A DNA stretch of 64,000 bases from a virus, in IMG/VR virus record IMGVR_UViG_3300046048_000227, positions 1 to 64,000 of that record. One strand, written 5' to 3'. This document shows positions 7,933 through 16,492 of the stretch, in pieces. The notes beneath the pieces were generated by a model. The model was not told where the DNA came from. It saw only the letters and a list, made by a program, of their open reading frames with translations, and made no database searches. Made by a program: the position numbers and the translations under genes. The number at the start of each line of letters is the position of its first letter. The first letter of the stretch is position 1.

Positions 7933-8262
7933 ATGACTAGTAAATTTCAGCCACTATTAGATGCAGTAAATGAGGGGCAGGCAGTGTTAGTTTCTAGCGC
8001 AGAATATGGACTGCCAACTATCCACGATGTAGGGCATAGCTTACAGACTAGCGGAGAAGTAGAGCACTGTGGGTTTGGTTGGTTTATTGCCCCAGTACTA
8101 GGGAGTTCTGTAACTTTCGATGGTGGTGGAGCTATGCTACGATCAAGTAATATTAGTTGGACACCACTACGAGTAGCTAACCAAGATCAGCTAGATTTCA
8201 TGGGCTATGATATTGATGAGGTTAAAACAACCTTAGAAAAATTAATAGCGGAGGATATATGA
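7933..8262 (+). CDS. Unknown phage protein
   Basis: 109 residues with mixed composition and Gly-rich turns; start one base after the previous stop; CGGAGG 11 bases upstream. Its stop overlaps the next ATG. Confidence 0.72.
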   Translation: MTSKFQPLLDAVNEGQAVLVSSAEYGLPTIHDVGHSLQTSGEVEHCGFGWFIAPVLGSSVTFDGGGAMLRSSNISWTPLRVANQDQLDFMGYDIDEVKTTLEKLIAEDI

Positions 8263-8435
8263 ACAGCTATACAGTACTACTAACAGGAGATGATTATGAT
8301 GAAGTAACAGTCCTGCACATCACTACTGAATACTTTGTAGGTGTTGAAGATGTACCATACGATTGCAAAATACTCATTGGAGACACGACAATCGAAAGTG
8401 ATTGTGCGTCAATAGAGCTTATTAGGAACTACTAG
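8259..8435 (+). CDS. Small acidic protein
   Basis: 58 residues, acidic with alternating beta-like pattern. GGAGG precedes the ATG, which overlaps the previous stop by four bases. Not recognised. Confidence 0.65.
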   Translation: MNSYTVLLTGDDYDEVTVLHITTEYFVGVEDVPYDCKILIGDTTIESDCASIELIRNY

Positions 8436-8445
8436 GAGGCATAGC

Positions 8446-8586
8446 ATGACTATATACATAGTGATAGTGTTCGTTGTACTAGTACTGGCATGGTGCATAT
8501 CGCGTCGAGTAACAAGGATTGACAAGCACCAACAACACATACGAAGTGAGAGGTTCTATCGCATGGTCGATAGAAGGGAGCAATAA
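8446..8586 (+). CDS. Small single-pass membrane protein
   Basis: 46 residues: a hydrophobic segment at residues 3-18, then a strongly basic tail, consistent with an inner-membrane peptide with cytoplasmic C-terminus. AGGAGG is well placed. Confidence 0.65.
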   Translation: MTIYIVIVFVVLVLAWCISRRVTRIDKHQQHIRSERFYRMVDRREQ

Positions 8587-8587
8587 C

Positions 8588-8986
8588 ATGTTTTACATAT
8601 TCGCTTACCACTTAACCAAGGAATATCCAAGCGTTATAGTAGAGGCAGGTAACAAAGAAAAAGCAGTTGAAGTTGCCTTGAATGCGGGTTGGTTAGATTT
8701 CAGTAGATGCTCTGGTTGTGGAGATGATCTCTGGGATTGTTATGATATTGGATACCCTGACCTAGAAACTGCCGCAAGGGTGGATAGTCGTCGTAACATG
8801 ATGCAAAGTCACGTTAGTATACTAGCAACTGATCGTGTCAATGCCACACAAGAGGAACTTGACAGGATGCGTGATACTGTTATGCAGTTAGGATACAGAA
8901 AGCATGTGCCTAGTGATGAAGACATTATAAACATGCTAGCGTCCATATTAGTGTACACCGAGAGTAAGGAGGTGCACGATGAATAG
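8588..8986 (+). CDS. Unknown protein with CxxC motif
   Basis: 132 residues from the ATG at 8588 (GGGAGC upstream); an upstream extension overlaps the membrane peptide gene and lacks a binding site. CSGCGDDLWDC around residue 40 could bind zinc. The C-terminal half is helical. Confidence 0.75.
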   Translation: MFYIFAYHLTKEYPSVIVEAGNKEKAVEVALNAGWLDFSRCSGCGDDLWDCYDIGYPDLETAARVDSRRNMMQSHVSILATDRVNATQEELDRMRDTVMQLGYRKHVPSDEDIINMLASILVYTESKEVHDE

Positions 8987-9218
8987 ATGGAACACGCTTG
9001 CTGGTTTGGCAAACTATTGGGCGTCATCCTACGGTGAGATCGAGTGCCCAGGATGCGGATGTAAGCACGAGGTAGACTGGAATACAGAGTATGGTGAGCC
9101 TTATGACGGTAAGTATCTAGTCGAGTGCAAAAAGTGTAACAAAAAATTTGATGTGGTTGTAGAGACAATCACTACCTATACAGTAGAGGAGATAAAACAT
9201 GAGCGATTACAGTGGTAA
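8979..9218 (+). CDS. Small zinc-ribbon protein
   Basis: 79 residues with CPGCGC near residue 23 and CKKC near residue 50, the paired knuckles of a zinc ribbon. Such proteins in phages often bind nucleic acid or RNA polymerase, but no partner is indicated here. Confidence 0.78.
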   Translation: MNRWNTLAGLANYWASSYGEIECPGCGCKHEVDWNTEYGEPYDGKYLVECKKCNKKFDVVVETITTYTVEEIKHERLQW

Positions 9219-9855
9219 GTGGCTAAAGCTAGGGAGTGTGCAAAACTTGCTAGATGTGTACTCCTTAGCATTTCCTGAAGAGATTGAAGCTGGCACTGAC
9301 TGGTACGGTAAAGCTAATGAGTGGGCACGTACCTTAGCTAAGCAGGTAGGCATTAACGTTAACACTATTATCGACATAGTAGCTAGCCTATCACCTAACA
9401 ACGCATGGGAGCGCAACAAGTCTGATACCCTGCTACTGATTAACTCATGGCAAGCAGGTATAACTGATCCCAAAGAGATTAAGTGTGCGACGTTTAACAA
9501 CCAAGTCCAGAAAGCACTAGATATACTGTCTGGAAAATACACAAAACTCATCGGCGGGAAAGTAGAGAACTTTGCACACAACATACGACGACCAGAAACA
9601 GTAGCTGATGAGGTAGTTACCGTAGATCGGTGGGCATTTCGTGCTTGGATATGGAACAGTAGGCAGTCAGCTACCCTTAGCCCTGCTATGATGAAGAGAA
9701 TAGCGAAGGATTACCAGATCGCGGCTAAGATGGTAGGTAAAACACCACGAGATTTCCAAGCAATAGTATGGCTAGTAGTGCGCCGAGCAGGGAACAACGG
9801 CAAAGCTAAAGTGTGCGGCTTAGATAGACTGAAGGCACAACTAAGATTATTTTAG
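9199..9855 (+). CDS. HhH-GPD-like protein (putative)
   Basis: 218 residues. Two segments stand out: ASLSPNNAWERNK (about 63-75) and TVDRWAFRAW (about 142-151). They recall a family found in phages and actinobacteria that I remember as related to helix-hairpin-helix DNA glycosylases, where a catalytic Asp follows a Val. The fold assignment is a memory-based inference, not a demonstrated match. The gene overlaps the zinc-ribbon gene upstream by 20 bases. A role in base excision or recognition of modified bases is conceivable. Confidence 0.6.
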   Translation: MSDYSGKWLKLGSVQNLLDVYSLAFPEEIEAGTDWYGKANEWARTLAKQVGINVNTIIDIVASLSPNNAWERNKSDTLLLINSWQAGITDPKEIKCATFNNQVQKALDILSGKYTKLIGGKVENFAHNIRRPETVADEVVTVDRWAFRAWIWNSRQSATLSPAMMKRIAKDYQIAAKMVGKTPRDFQAIVWLVVRRAGNNGKAKVCGLDRLKAQLRLF

Positions 9856-9865
9856 GAGGCATGAC

Positions 9866-10042
9866 ATGGTGTACGAAGTAAATATCTCAATGGCGTATAA
9901 CGCAGACAGTCCAGAAGAAGCGGCTCAACTTTATCTGAACAACATTAGAATGCACACCGACTGGTACATTAAAGTCAGGTGTGTGGATACCGACAAAGAG
10001 TTCACAGTAGATTCTGCTGATTGGGAAGTAGAGGAGGAGTGA
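9866..10042 (+). CDS. Small acidic protein
   Basis: 58 residues, acidic C-terminus. The ATG at 9866 is used because an ATG five bases earlier gives only a six-residue frame. AGGAGG upstream. Unknown. Confidence 0.65.
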   Translation: MVYEVNISMAYNADSPEEAAQLYLNNIRMHTDWYIKVRCVDTDKEFTVDSADWEVEEE

Positions 10043-10043
10043 T

Positions 10044-10307
10044 ATGCTAACATTACAGAAACAGAAAATAACCATAGAGTATGGACGAGAAAGTAGGTCT
10101 AAGTACCGTAAACGCTCACCAACTAGGAGGAAGATAATAAGAACTGTCCAGCAAGCTGAACAAACAGGGCACGCTAGCTATGACTGGTACGGGGGTAAGT
10201 GGTTACAGTGGACAGGAGTAGCACAAGTAGGTGGCAAAGCTGTAAGAGTCTGGGGGTACAATAAAGGTGACTGTCCCCCCGAAGAGTGGGCAAACGACAC
10301 ATACTAG
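10044..10307 (+). CDS. Small basic protein
   Basis: 87 residues; the first 35 are strongly basic (Lys/Arg) and could bind nucleic acid; the rest is Trp/Gly-rich. GGAGG precedes the ATG. Confidence 0.7.
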   Translation: MLTLQKQKITIEYGRESRSKYRKRSPTRRKIIRTVQQAEQTGHASYDWYGGKWLQWTGVAQVGGKAVRVWGYNKGDCPPEEWANDTY

Positions 10308-10317
10308 GAGGTATGTT

Positions 10318-10761
10318 ATGAAAACACGATGGACGATTACTAAGATAGAGCTTGACACGGACAAAGAACCCATATCAGCTACTATACTGGACAATCTTGG
10401 TTACTTCTGGAAGTGGGACAAATATGCACAATATAAACAGCTAAAAATAGTGTATGATGCTAACTTCCCAGATAAGCACCCAGTACCAGAAGAGACTGAT
10501 GGGTACACAGCAGGAACGTTAGAGCAAGCACTGGTAACTCTCAGTGTGAACCAATTTATTAATCTGCGAGTAAACCAAAAGAAACAATATAAAGATAGAC
10601 CGTGCCCATTTTGTGGAGGTATTGAGCTAGACATGATGGTAACTGAGGATGGGCTTAGATACTATGTAATGTGCTTAGATTGCAATGCTCAAGGCAGTCC
10701 TCAACCCACTGACAGAACAGCACTGTTGGCATGGAACAAAGCAGGAAGATGGGAGGCATAA
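10318..10761 (+). CDS. Protein with Lar-type restriction-alleviation zinc ribbon
   Basis: 147 residues. The C-terminal 55 residues read PCPFCGGIELDMM...VMCLDCNAQG...ALLAWN, the pattern of the Lar family, whose prototype moderates type I restriction in Rac prophage. The first ~90 residues are not recognised, so this may be a fusion or a longer relative. The ATG at 10318 follows AGGAGG; a frame from 10267 lacks a binding site. With the ArdC-type gene (17309) and two methyltransferases it fits an anti-restriction set. Confidence 0.75.
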   Translation: MKTRWTITKIELDTDKEPISATILDNLGYFWKWDKYAQYKQLKIVYDANFPDKHPVPEETDGYTAGTLEQALVTLSVNQFINLRVNQKKQYKDRPCPFCGGIELDMMVTEDGLRYYVMCLDCNAQGSPQPTDRTALLAWNKAGRWEA

Positions 10762-10762
10762 C

Positions 10763-11059
10763 GTGAGCTACTACTTTTCTATCCACGCACAAGACAGGTT
10801 GGATACAGACTTGTGCTCTTTTGTAACCCCAGAGGAGGTGTTAAATGAGATCATAACAAAGAAAGAGCACAGTGCTAATGGCAGTCACTGGGTGCTGATC
10901 AAAGACCTGCCTATGATTTATAGACTGCCTAGAAGGAAGGGAAAGACTGCTGTTGGTGATCGCATAGTTGCTATCGTCAGAGAGCAGACTATTGTAACAG
11001 TAATGCTTAGAGAAAAGACCGAGGCATTACCTACAAACTGCCATTTCTTTTGGGATTGA
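10763..11059 (+). CDS. Unknown protein, GTG start
   Basis: 98 residues from a GTG with GGGAGG 8 bases upstream. The opening (YYFSIHAQDRL) vaguely recalls DUF4258-like proteins, too weak to call. The -35 box of the next promoter overlaps its stop codon. Confidence 0.7.
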   Translation: MSYYFSIHAQDRLDTDLCSFVTPEEVLNEIITKKEHSANGSHWVLIKDLPMIYRLPRRKGKTAVGDRIVAIVREQTIVTVMLREKTEALPTNCHFFWD

Positions 11060-11084
11060 CACCAAAAATTTTTTGTGGTAAGAT
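11056..11084 (+). promoter_or_regulatory. Sigma-70 promoter
   Basis: TTGACA (11056-11061), 17-base spacer ending TTTGTGG, TAAGAT (11079-11084). It drives the gene at 11103 and the genes after it. It belongs to the TGTGG-TAWAAT promoter group seen across the window. Confidence 0.78.
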
Positions 11085-11102
11085 GCCTTGAAGGAGTTCA
11101 AT

Positions 11103-11315
11103 ATGATTAGATACTTGTCAAAAATGGTGTACACCCAAAAACGAATGTGTATCTGTGACAATTGCCGAGCTATCCAATACTTTGCTAGAGACAAGGAGAC
11201 TTGTTTTATGTGTGACGGTGAAGTACTTGAATACAAATTAGTTAGAACAGACAAAGGAGATGCTAATGAAAGTGAAAAATCTGGGCAACAAAGTGTCTGT
11301 GATCGTGACCAATAA
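11103..11315 (+). CDS. Small Cys-rich zinc-binding protein
   Basis: 70 residues. CICDNC and CFMC form a likely zinc ribbon (residues 16-37). AAGGAG precedes the ATG at 11103, 19 bases after the promoter's -10 box. Its end overlaps the next gene in another frame. Confidence 0.72.
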   Translation: MIRYLSKMVYTQKRMCICDNCRAIQYFARDKETCFMCDGEVLEYKLVRTDKGDANESEKSGQQSVCDRDQ

Positions 11316-11571
11316 GGAGTGGGCTGATACCATTGCTGACTTCGGCACTGAGAAGGCAGACGGAGCAACAGTTAGTGAAGGGAGTGGGCACTACAAGAGC
11401 TTATCAGCTAAGACCATTCAAGAAAATATCTGGGAAGTTACGATCTTCACTAAGAATGTACTACAATTCCAGATAGATGTACTCGAACTGTTGCAGGAAT
11501 ACTTGCAAGACACCAAAGAAGAGTCAGTACTAGTACATACTGGCGGACAAGCAAAGTTATACTACCTATAA
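11266..11571 (+). CDS. Unknown phage protein
   Basis: 101 residues. The ATG at 11266 rather than 11260 is used because AAAGGAG would otherwise touch the start codon. Mixed alpha/beta composition; overlaps the previous gene by 50 bases. Confidence 0.68.
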   Translation: MKVKNLGNKVSVIVTNKEWADTIADFGTEKADGATVSEGSGHYKSLSAKTIQENIWEVTIFTKNVLQFQIDVLELLQEYLQDTKEESVLVHTGGQAKLYYL

Positions 11572-11581
11572 GGAGCAACAT

Positions 11582-11758
11582 ATGGGCAAGCAACGATTTA
11601 TCTCAAAAGATTCAGCCATTGCATGGCTGGAAGACCATGGTTGTGTTGTAATTGACAAGGCTATTAGCGTACCGGAACAAGCAGGTTTAGCTACTTGGGG
11701 AGCGGTAGATTTCCTAGTGAACAAGCACAAGCACTACCTAAAACGTGCACGTATCTAG
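11582..11758 (+). CDS. Small unknown protein
   Basis: 58 residues, basic C-terminus, AAGGAG upstream. The stop codon TAG is itself the first bases of operator copy 3 (11757). Confidence 0.7.
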   Translation: MGKQRFISKDSAIAWLEDHGCVVIDKAISVPEQAGLATWGAVDFLVNKHKHYLKRARI

Positions 11759-11772
11759 TCCAAACTTAGACT
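11757..11772. promoter_or_regulatory. Palindromic operator copy 3
   Basis: AGTCCAAACTTAGACT, overlapping the stop codon of the preceding gene and followed by a GGCAGG-rich leader and the gene at 11821. Same position (gene end, before a new leader) as copies 2 and 4. Confidence 0.68.
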
Positions 11773-11820
11773 GGCAGGTAGGGTATGCCCCTGCCTGCCT
11801 TTTACATAAAGGAGTACACC

Positions 11821-11979
11821 ATGAAGCAGGGAGATAAGATTAAGATTAAACTGGGCGATAAGATAAAAATTGCTACCTTCTTGTCTGAGCAAGAGGGTGT
11901 TATCTTTTGTACTGTCAACGGGTACGCACCATTGCAAGTTGCAAAAGAAAATGTTATCAAGGAGAAAACAAATGTATGA
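11821..11979 (+). CDS. Small basic protein
   Basis: 52 residues, Lys-rich with an internal KIK repeat at the N-terminus (GDKIKIKLGDKIKIA), perhaps a small beta-barrel. AAAGGAG precedes the ATG at 11821; the open frame to 11785 has no binding site. Confidence 0.7.
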   Translation: MKQGDKIKIKLGDKIKIATFLSEQEGVIFCTVNGYAPLQVAKENVIKEKTNV

Positions 11980-12580
11980 GCCACACATAGCCGCACAGCT
12001 ACACTATAAGGGGTACAATATTAAAGCAGTACATACCTATGATCCTGAAAATCCACGTACTGCCTGTAATAACCTAAGTATTATGACTTGCTTTCACCCA
12101 CGATATAACCTAGGTGACTACCATGAAAACCCATATGTACACTCACAGTTTAGTGGGTGGGGCGACGTAGAAAGCACAATACGGAAAGATGGTGGTATCT
12201 GTATCATGCCCTTAACGCTATACGATCACAGCGGATTAACTATCTATCTAACAGAAGAACCACACCTAGTACAATACCCGCAGTGGGACAGTATGAGAGT
12301 AGGTTTTATCTACACCACTAAAGAGAAAGTAGAGGAGTGGTTAGGCTGGAAACGCATAACCAAAAGCAGGAAAGAAAAATTAATTAAGCGGTTGAAAGAT
12401 TCCCTAAGTATGTACGATGCTTACCTGCGTGGTGATGTGTACGACCTTGTTATAGAAGACCCTGACGGCGAGGAAGTAGAACATTTGGGGGAGTGGTACG
12501 GGCTTGACAACATAGAAAAGTATTTTGATGAGTGCAAAAGCTTAATAGATATGTATAGCGAGGAGGTGGTAAATGCCTAG
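11972..12580 (+). CDS. Unknown 202-residue phage protein
   Basis: The frame from 11972 follows AAGGAG; upstream codons overlap the previous gene. The central part (about 60-125) alternates like a beta-rich domain, then a Lys-rich helical stretch and an acidic end. I recall similar uncharacterised proteins in phages but cannot name a family. Confidence 0.75.
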   Translation: MYEPHIAAQLHYKGYNIKAVHTYDPENPRTACNNLSIMTCFHPRYNLGDYHENPYVHSQFSGWGDVESTIRKDGGICIMPLTLYDHSGLTIYLTEEPHLVQYPQWDSMRVGFIYTTKEKVEEWLGWKRITKSRKEKLIKRLKDSLSMYDAYLRGDVYDLVIEDPDGEEVEHLGEWYGLDNIEKYFDECKSLIDMYSEEVVNA

Positions 12581-12812
12581 ACCTTTAGGAAAGGATGAAG
12601 TACCAAACTCTTTAGTTACTAGTGCACTAGACTGGATAATAAAGTATCTAACAACAACAGCGTATCCAGTTAACCACATAATAGGTCTCTCCCCTGAGTA
12701 TGACCTGCATTTGTATTGTAGAGATAACGTAGTAGGTGCAGACCTATTAGACGAGAAGTTCAACTGGTTCACTGTAATATTGTGGAACTTGGAGGTACAC
12801 GATGACGAATGA
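12573..12812 (+). CDS. Unknown phage protein
   Basis: 79 residues, hydrophobic/Trp-rich with no clear membrane span. GGAGG before the ATG; overlaps both neighbours by 8-11 bases. Confidence 0.7.
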   Translation: MPRPLGKDEVPNSLVTSALDWIIKYLTTTAYPVNHIIGLSPEYDLHLYCRDNVVGADLLDEKFNWFTVILWNLEVHDDE

Positions 12813-13164
12813 ATTTGATCCTAAAGAATGTGCCGCCGCAGTAGTGCGGAGAGGGCATATGTGCGCTGGTTGTTACTCTTCTGGTGTGTGTGGGGTAAGC
12901 AAGCTGTGGAATGATTACCAAAACAGGTGCTACTTCTATGATATTTGTGGGTTACGAGGAGATAACCTAGTAGATAATAGAGCAGTATGTGATGCACACG
13001 CTGTTGGTGTATTGTTATCTAATATCCCAGGTCTTAAGACAGAAATAGACTCTGTTATACAAGAGGTAGAGTCATATGGGGAAGACGAAGAGATAGCACG
13101 GTATGAGCACATGCACGATCCTGCTTATATTAGGGAAGTTAGGTTTGGAACAGAGGGATACTAA
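12802..13164 (+). CDS. Cys-rich protein
   Basis: 120 residues; eight Cys, seven of them in the first 60 residues, including CAGC, plus His20 and later CDAH. A multi-Cys zinc module is likely. The C-terminal half is acidic and helical. GGAGG upstream. Confidence 0.72.
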   Translation: MTNEFDPKECAAAVVRRGHMCAGCYSSGVCGVSKLWNDYQNRCYFYDICGLRGDNLVDNRAVCDAHAVGVLLSNIPGLKTEIDSVIQEVESYGEDEEIARYEHMHDPAYIREVRFGTEGY

Positions 13165-13177
13165 AAGTGGAGGTAGT

Positions 13178-13366
13178 ATGGGAGAAAGAGTACAACCTTG
13201 GCAATGGGCATTCATCTTGGAGATATGGATGACAAGCACAAACGAACTTCGCAAACGGTTAGAAGGGGAGCGGAAAGCTCCCCCTATCTGTTTGAGTGAT
13301 GAGCTTTTACAATGGCGATTAGATAACTTGGAGCATTTAATATTCGAGAGGGAAAAACATGGCTAG
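13178..13366 (+). CDS. Small helical protein
   Basis: 62 residues, charged and helical. GGAGG precedes the ATG at 13178; the longer frame from 13103 overlaps the Cys-rich gene without its own binding site. Confidence 0.7.
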   Translation: MGERVQPWQWAFILEIWMTSTNELRKRLEGERKAPPICLSDELLQWRLDNLEHLIFEREKHG

Positions 13367-13568
13367 AGAAAATGTTATAGTAGACATACCTTTGAAGGGA
13401 GGCTGGAACATAATAGCCGTTGTAGAAAATGGTGAACTTGTAGTAAGAGTTTCTCACGAAAGCAACATCATAGTTAAGCAGGCAAGGTACTCTAAGTACA
13501 GCAATGAGCTTGAGTATATGTTCACAACAGAAGAACTAGAAAAGGATAAATTCTATGAATCACATTAA
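13359..13568 (+). CDS. Small unknown protein
   Basis: 69 residues with alternating hydrophobic residues suggesting a small beta domain, then an acidic tail. GAGGG lies upstream; overlaps both neighbours. Confidence 0.68.
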   Translation: MARENVIVDIPLKGGWNIIAVVENGELVVRVSHESNIIVKQARYSKYSNELEYMFTTEELEKDKFYESH

Positions 13569-13728
13569 GATTGCGGCAGTAAAAAGACTAGAAGAAATTA
13601 AGAAGTCCATAGAGAGCGAGAACATAAGCTATGGAGAGATAATAGAACTACAAACATTAGAAAAATATATTGATGGTGATGTAGTTTTATTAGAGTGGGC
13701 TGGAGTGCCCGAAGGAGAAATTCTATGA
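13555..13728 (+). CDS. Small helical protein
   Basis: 57 residues, charged and helical. Upstream AAGGAT is a weak binding site. It overlaps the previous gene by 14 bases and the next by four (ATGA), which favours translational coupling. Confidence 0.6.
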   Translation: MNHIKIAAVKRLEEIKKSIESENISYGEIIELQTLEKYIDGDVVLLEWAGVPEGEIL

Positions 13729-14120
13729 CGACTAAACGAACTTCCTCACCAGTACAAGGCAGGGTCTACTTGCTAGAGCCAGGAGATGGTACACGTTACA
13801 GCTTTACTCTACTTCCGTTGTCGCCCAACGCAGTTAAAACATACCAGTGGTCTCCTGTTAAGGCATTCTTCTTAGCAATCCACATTGCGTATGATATAGT
13901 AGGTTGTGGTATTGTGCCAATGTCTGTTTCAAGTGCAGAAGAATTGCCTAACCAGCTTAACTATCTACGTTCCCCAGGACATGGTTTTAAGAATGTGGAT
14001 AAGTACACATTAGCTATGTGTATCCTAATGTCACATGTCCTAGTTACTGCGGAGTACCACGTTGACAGCGCATGTTCTTACGCAATGGAACACATTAAAG
14101 AAGTCCTCAACAAAGTATAA
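13725..14120 (+). CDS. Unknown phage protein
   Basis: 131 residues from the ATG at 13725, which follows AAGGAG. A central hydrophobic stretch (about 50-65) is flanked by Pro-rich turns. No family recognised. Confidence 0.73.
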   Translation: MTTKRTSSPVQGRVYLLEPGDGTRYSFTLLPLSPNAVKTYQWSPVKAFFLAIHIAYDIVGCGIVPMSVSSAEELPNQLNYLRSPGHGFKNVDKYTLAMCILMSHVLVTAEYHVDSACSYAMEHIKEVLNKV

Positions 14121-14130
14121 GGAGATTACT

Positions 14131-14418
14131 ATGGTATGGGAACACAGCTATGCACCAGAAGCATACGATGAGGCTTGGGAACAACTAAATTTATGGAGTG
14201 TTGAGAACCTAGCCAAAGCATATAGTGAGTTTTCGCAGACACAACACAAAGTACCATTTACTGTACCAGAATTACTAGAAACTTACAGTAAAGATGTGCT
14301 GGTTGACCTTTGTATGCAAGCTATACAAACTACCCGTTTGTGTGACAACGGGGGATGGGCTATGTGGGTTGACGAAGAAGGTTTCTGGAAAGTATATCTA
14401 CCACAACAAGGAGAATGA
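14131..14418 (+). CDS. Unknown phage protein
   Basis: 95 residues, Trp-rich and acidic, with AAGGAG upstream of the ATG at 14131. No recognised domain. Confidence 0.73.
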   Translation: MVWEHSYAPEAYDEAWEQLNLWSVENLAKAYSEFSQTQHKVPFTVPELLETYSKDVLVDLCMQAIQTTRLCDNGGWAMWVDEEGFWKVYLPQQGE

Positions 14419-14419
14419 G

Positions 14420-14914
14420 GTGTACATACAACACATACGAGAATTTTTGAAAACAATAAGCTGGCTTAATGGCAAGGTAGAACGAGCATTAGTGCAGTTT
14501 TACCTGGAAAACCAGCGGCTAGACCCCGATATAAAGTATACCATAGATGACTGGTGGGTAGGTATAAGCCCTAGCCTAGACTTAAACTTATGGCTTGATG
14601 CTTCCACAGTACGAGGAACTTTGTACAACGTATATGGAGGGGCAACAGATACCTATAACTACCACGAAGTAGAACTACCTGAAGTGACAAGAAAATTTGT
14701 GTGTGCTGTTTACTTTGGCATTGATAGACATATTCTGGTAAAGAGGGTACAACTAGAGGGTGGAGAATTGATTGCTTCTTCCAGAGCGTATAAGTACACA
14801 GCTAACAGACAAATAAAACTTAACAACCTGATACCAACAGAGACTAAAATAGAGGGTATTACTTACTTGTATTCTGTATCACCTAGGAAAAACACAGATG
14901 ACAGGAGAGAATGA
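14420..14914 (+). CDS. Unknown protein, probable GTG start
   Basis: 164 residues from a GTG at 14420 with AAGGAG upstream; the alternative long frame starting at 14294 lies inside the previous gene. Composition suggests a beta-rich domain. Unknown. Confidence 0.68.
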   Translation: MYIQHIREFLKTISWLNGKVERALVQFYLENQRLDPDIKYTIDDWWVGISPSLDLNLWLDASTVRGTLYNVYGGATDTYNYHEVELPEVTRKFVCAVYFGIDRHILVKRVQLEGGELIASSRAYKYTANRQIKLNNLIPTETKIEGITYLYSVSPRKNTDDRRE

Positions 14915-14915
14915 T

Positions 14916-15368
14916 ATGACTAAACTAAACGTACCAGTTGTTGTAATGTCAGAAGGTTCTATACTTGGGGTTTATGGAGCAATTGATCCCAGGTTTAGTG
15001 ACTATGCCCTGCTTGACTATGACCTATTAGAGTCAGGGGAATGTCCAGTGTGTGTCGAGTTATGTGAGTCTGTAAACAGCAAAGTAAACTTCTACCCAGT
15101 ATCTGTACAAAATACTTCCATGGGAGTTATTGAGGAAGGGGGCGAAGAAGTTGAGATAGCAGAGGGAACTTGGAGAACTGCTTGGTTAGGTGTTGAAGAG
15201 CAGGGTGAGTGGTACTGCCCTACCTGTGACATAAACTGGACACAAGCACAATTTGACCCTGACTTTCCTAACACCACAGAACTTAAGGCAATTAAGTTAG
15301 TGCAAGATAACCTAACAGAATATTTAGAGAAGCATGATGAAACAACAAAAAACCAGGAAGGAGGATAG
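14916..15368 (+). CDS. Zinc-ribbon-containing protein
   Basis: 150 residues. CPVC (about residue 44) and CPTC (about residue 101) could form a split zinc ribbon, as in the next gene's product. AGGAG precedes the ATG at 14916. Confidence 0.73.
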   Translation: MTKLNVPVVVMSEGSILGVYGAIDPRFSDYALLDYDLLESGECPVCVELCESVNSKVNFYPVSVQNTSMGVIEEGGEEVEIAEGTWRTAWLGVEEQGEWYCPTCDINWTQAQFDPDFPNTTELKAIKLVQDNLTEYLEKHDETTKNQEGG

Positions 15369-15372
15369 GTAC

Positions 15373-15807
15373 ATGAAAGCTACCGTAATGTATGAGGCGT
15401 TTAAAAATTCTGAGGGGAATATAACAATAACTGGCACACCACTCTGCGGTGCTATGGGGAGTAGTGCAATAGCAGTGATCCATGAAATAGAGAATGTTAA
15501 TCCCATAGTAGAGCTTCTTGTCCCTATTGGGTTAAACGGAACAGAAGATATAGCTAAGCTTGTGCGCCATATAAAAACAGTAGGCATAGAGCAGCTACCA
15601 ACGTTTGACACAAACGATCCTACTTACTCTATTCCGTTCAGCAAAGAACCATTAGTTTGCCCAATAACTACGTGTGGCTCAGATATGATAGAAGTGGGTA
15701 CACCAAACTTTGGAGAAGAAATGTGGCGAATAGTAGAGTGCCACACCTGCGGATTTAAGTGGGACGAAGTTTACACTTTCTCTACTTGGGAGCCGAGGAG
15801 ACCATGA
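15373..15807 (+). CDS. Zinc-ribbon-containing protein
   Basis: 144 residues; the C-terminal third contains CPITTC and CHTCGF, a likely zinc ribbon followed by WDE. GGAGG lies upstream of the ATG at 15373. The N-terminal part is not recognised. Confidence 0.73.
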   Translation: MKATVMYEAFKNSEGNITITGTPLCGAMGSSAIAVIHEIENVNPIVELLVPIGLNGTEDIAKLVRHIKTVGIEQLPTFDTNDPTYSIPFSKEPLVCPITTCGSDMIEVGTPNFGEEMWRIVECHTCGFKWDEVYTFSTWEPRRP

Positions 15808-15992
15808 GCACGATAGCAGAACAACACTGGGAAAGCTTAGGTAATGTGCCTATTGATAACGATGGGCATATAGAGATTGACTGGCACATGTTTCCAGCAG
15901 GCACTCACAGAGAAGAAATATGGCACTGGTTTGAAGAACAGTTCAATGTACGTGTTCATGATCTAATGTTTCCAAACGAAAGGAGAATATAA
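15804..15992 (+). CDS. Small acidic protein
   Basis: 62 residues, His/Trp/Glu-rich, overlapping the previous stop by four bases; GAGGAG precedes the ATG. Confidence 0.68.
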   Translation: MSTIAEQHWESLGNVPIDNDGHIEIDWHMFPAGTHREEIWHWFEEQFNVRVHDLMFPNERRI

Positions 15993-15993
15993 C

Positions 15994-16128
15994 ATGACTG
16001 CACCTTTATGGATTGACATAGATGAGCTAGATTATCTTGAAGAGGAAGAACTGGCGTTTGCCGAGGAAGAGAAAGAAGAAATACTTAGGCAAATTAGCAA
16101 GCATATTGACGAAAAACCAGAAGTATGA
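15994..16128 (+). CDS. Very acidic small protein
   Basis: 44 residues, nearly half Asp/Glu, predicted helical. AGGAG upstream. Such highly acidic peptides can be inhibitors of DNA-binding proteins, but this is only a composition-based thought. Confidence 0.6.
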   Translation: MTAPLWIDIDELDYLEEEELAFAEEEKEEILRQISKHIDEKPEV

Positions 16129-16140
16129 TATAAGGAGCAT

Positions 16141-16488
16141 ATGATGACAGCAACATACGAAGAGATAAGAACAGCGATAAAGAATATAAACAAGCCAGAA
16201 GATATGAAGCTGCTATTAGAAACACTAGGGAATAGGTTTGGCTTCACTCGATACAACTTGTACCAAGCAGGCAAACTATTTGATCAAACACACCCTGCTG
16301 TACAAGATGCAGTAGCTAAAGGATTAATAGCTTTCTTAGTTGGGTATGCCCTACGAGATAACGCGTATGTAGATGGCAGGAACAAGGATATAACTCTGTT
16401 CTGTCGTAACTTAACTAAAGCTATTGACAACGGAGAAATTGAACCTTATAACCTGGGTATGTTTGTACCCTACTCAGAGAAGGAGTAA
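16141..16488 (+). CDS. Unknown helical phage protein
   Basis: 115 residues, mostly helical. AAGGAG lies immediately upstream; the start could be 16141 or the next codon (16144). No domain recognised. Confidence 0.73.
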   Translation: MMTATYEEIRTAIKNINKPEDMKLLLETLGNRFGFTRYNLYQAGKLFDQTHPAVQDAVAKGLIAFLVGYALRDNAYVDGRNKDITLFCRNLTKAIDNGEIEPYNLGMFVPYSEKE

Positions 16489-16492
16489 AATA

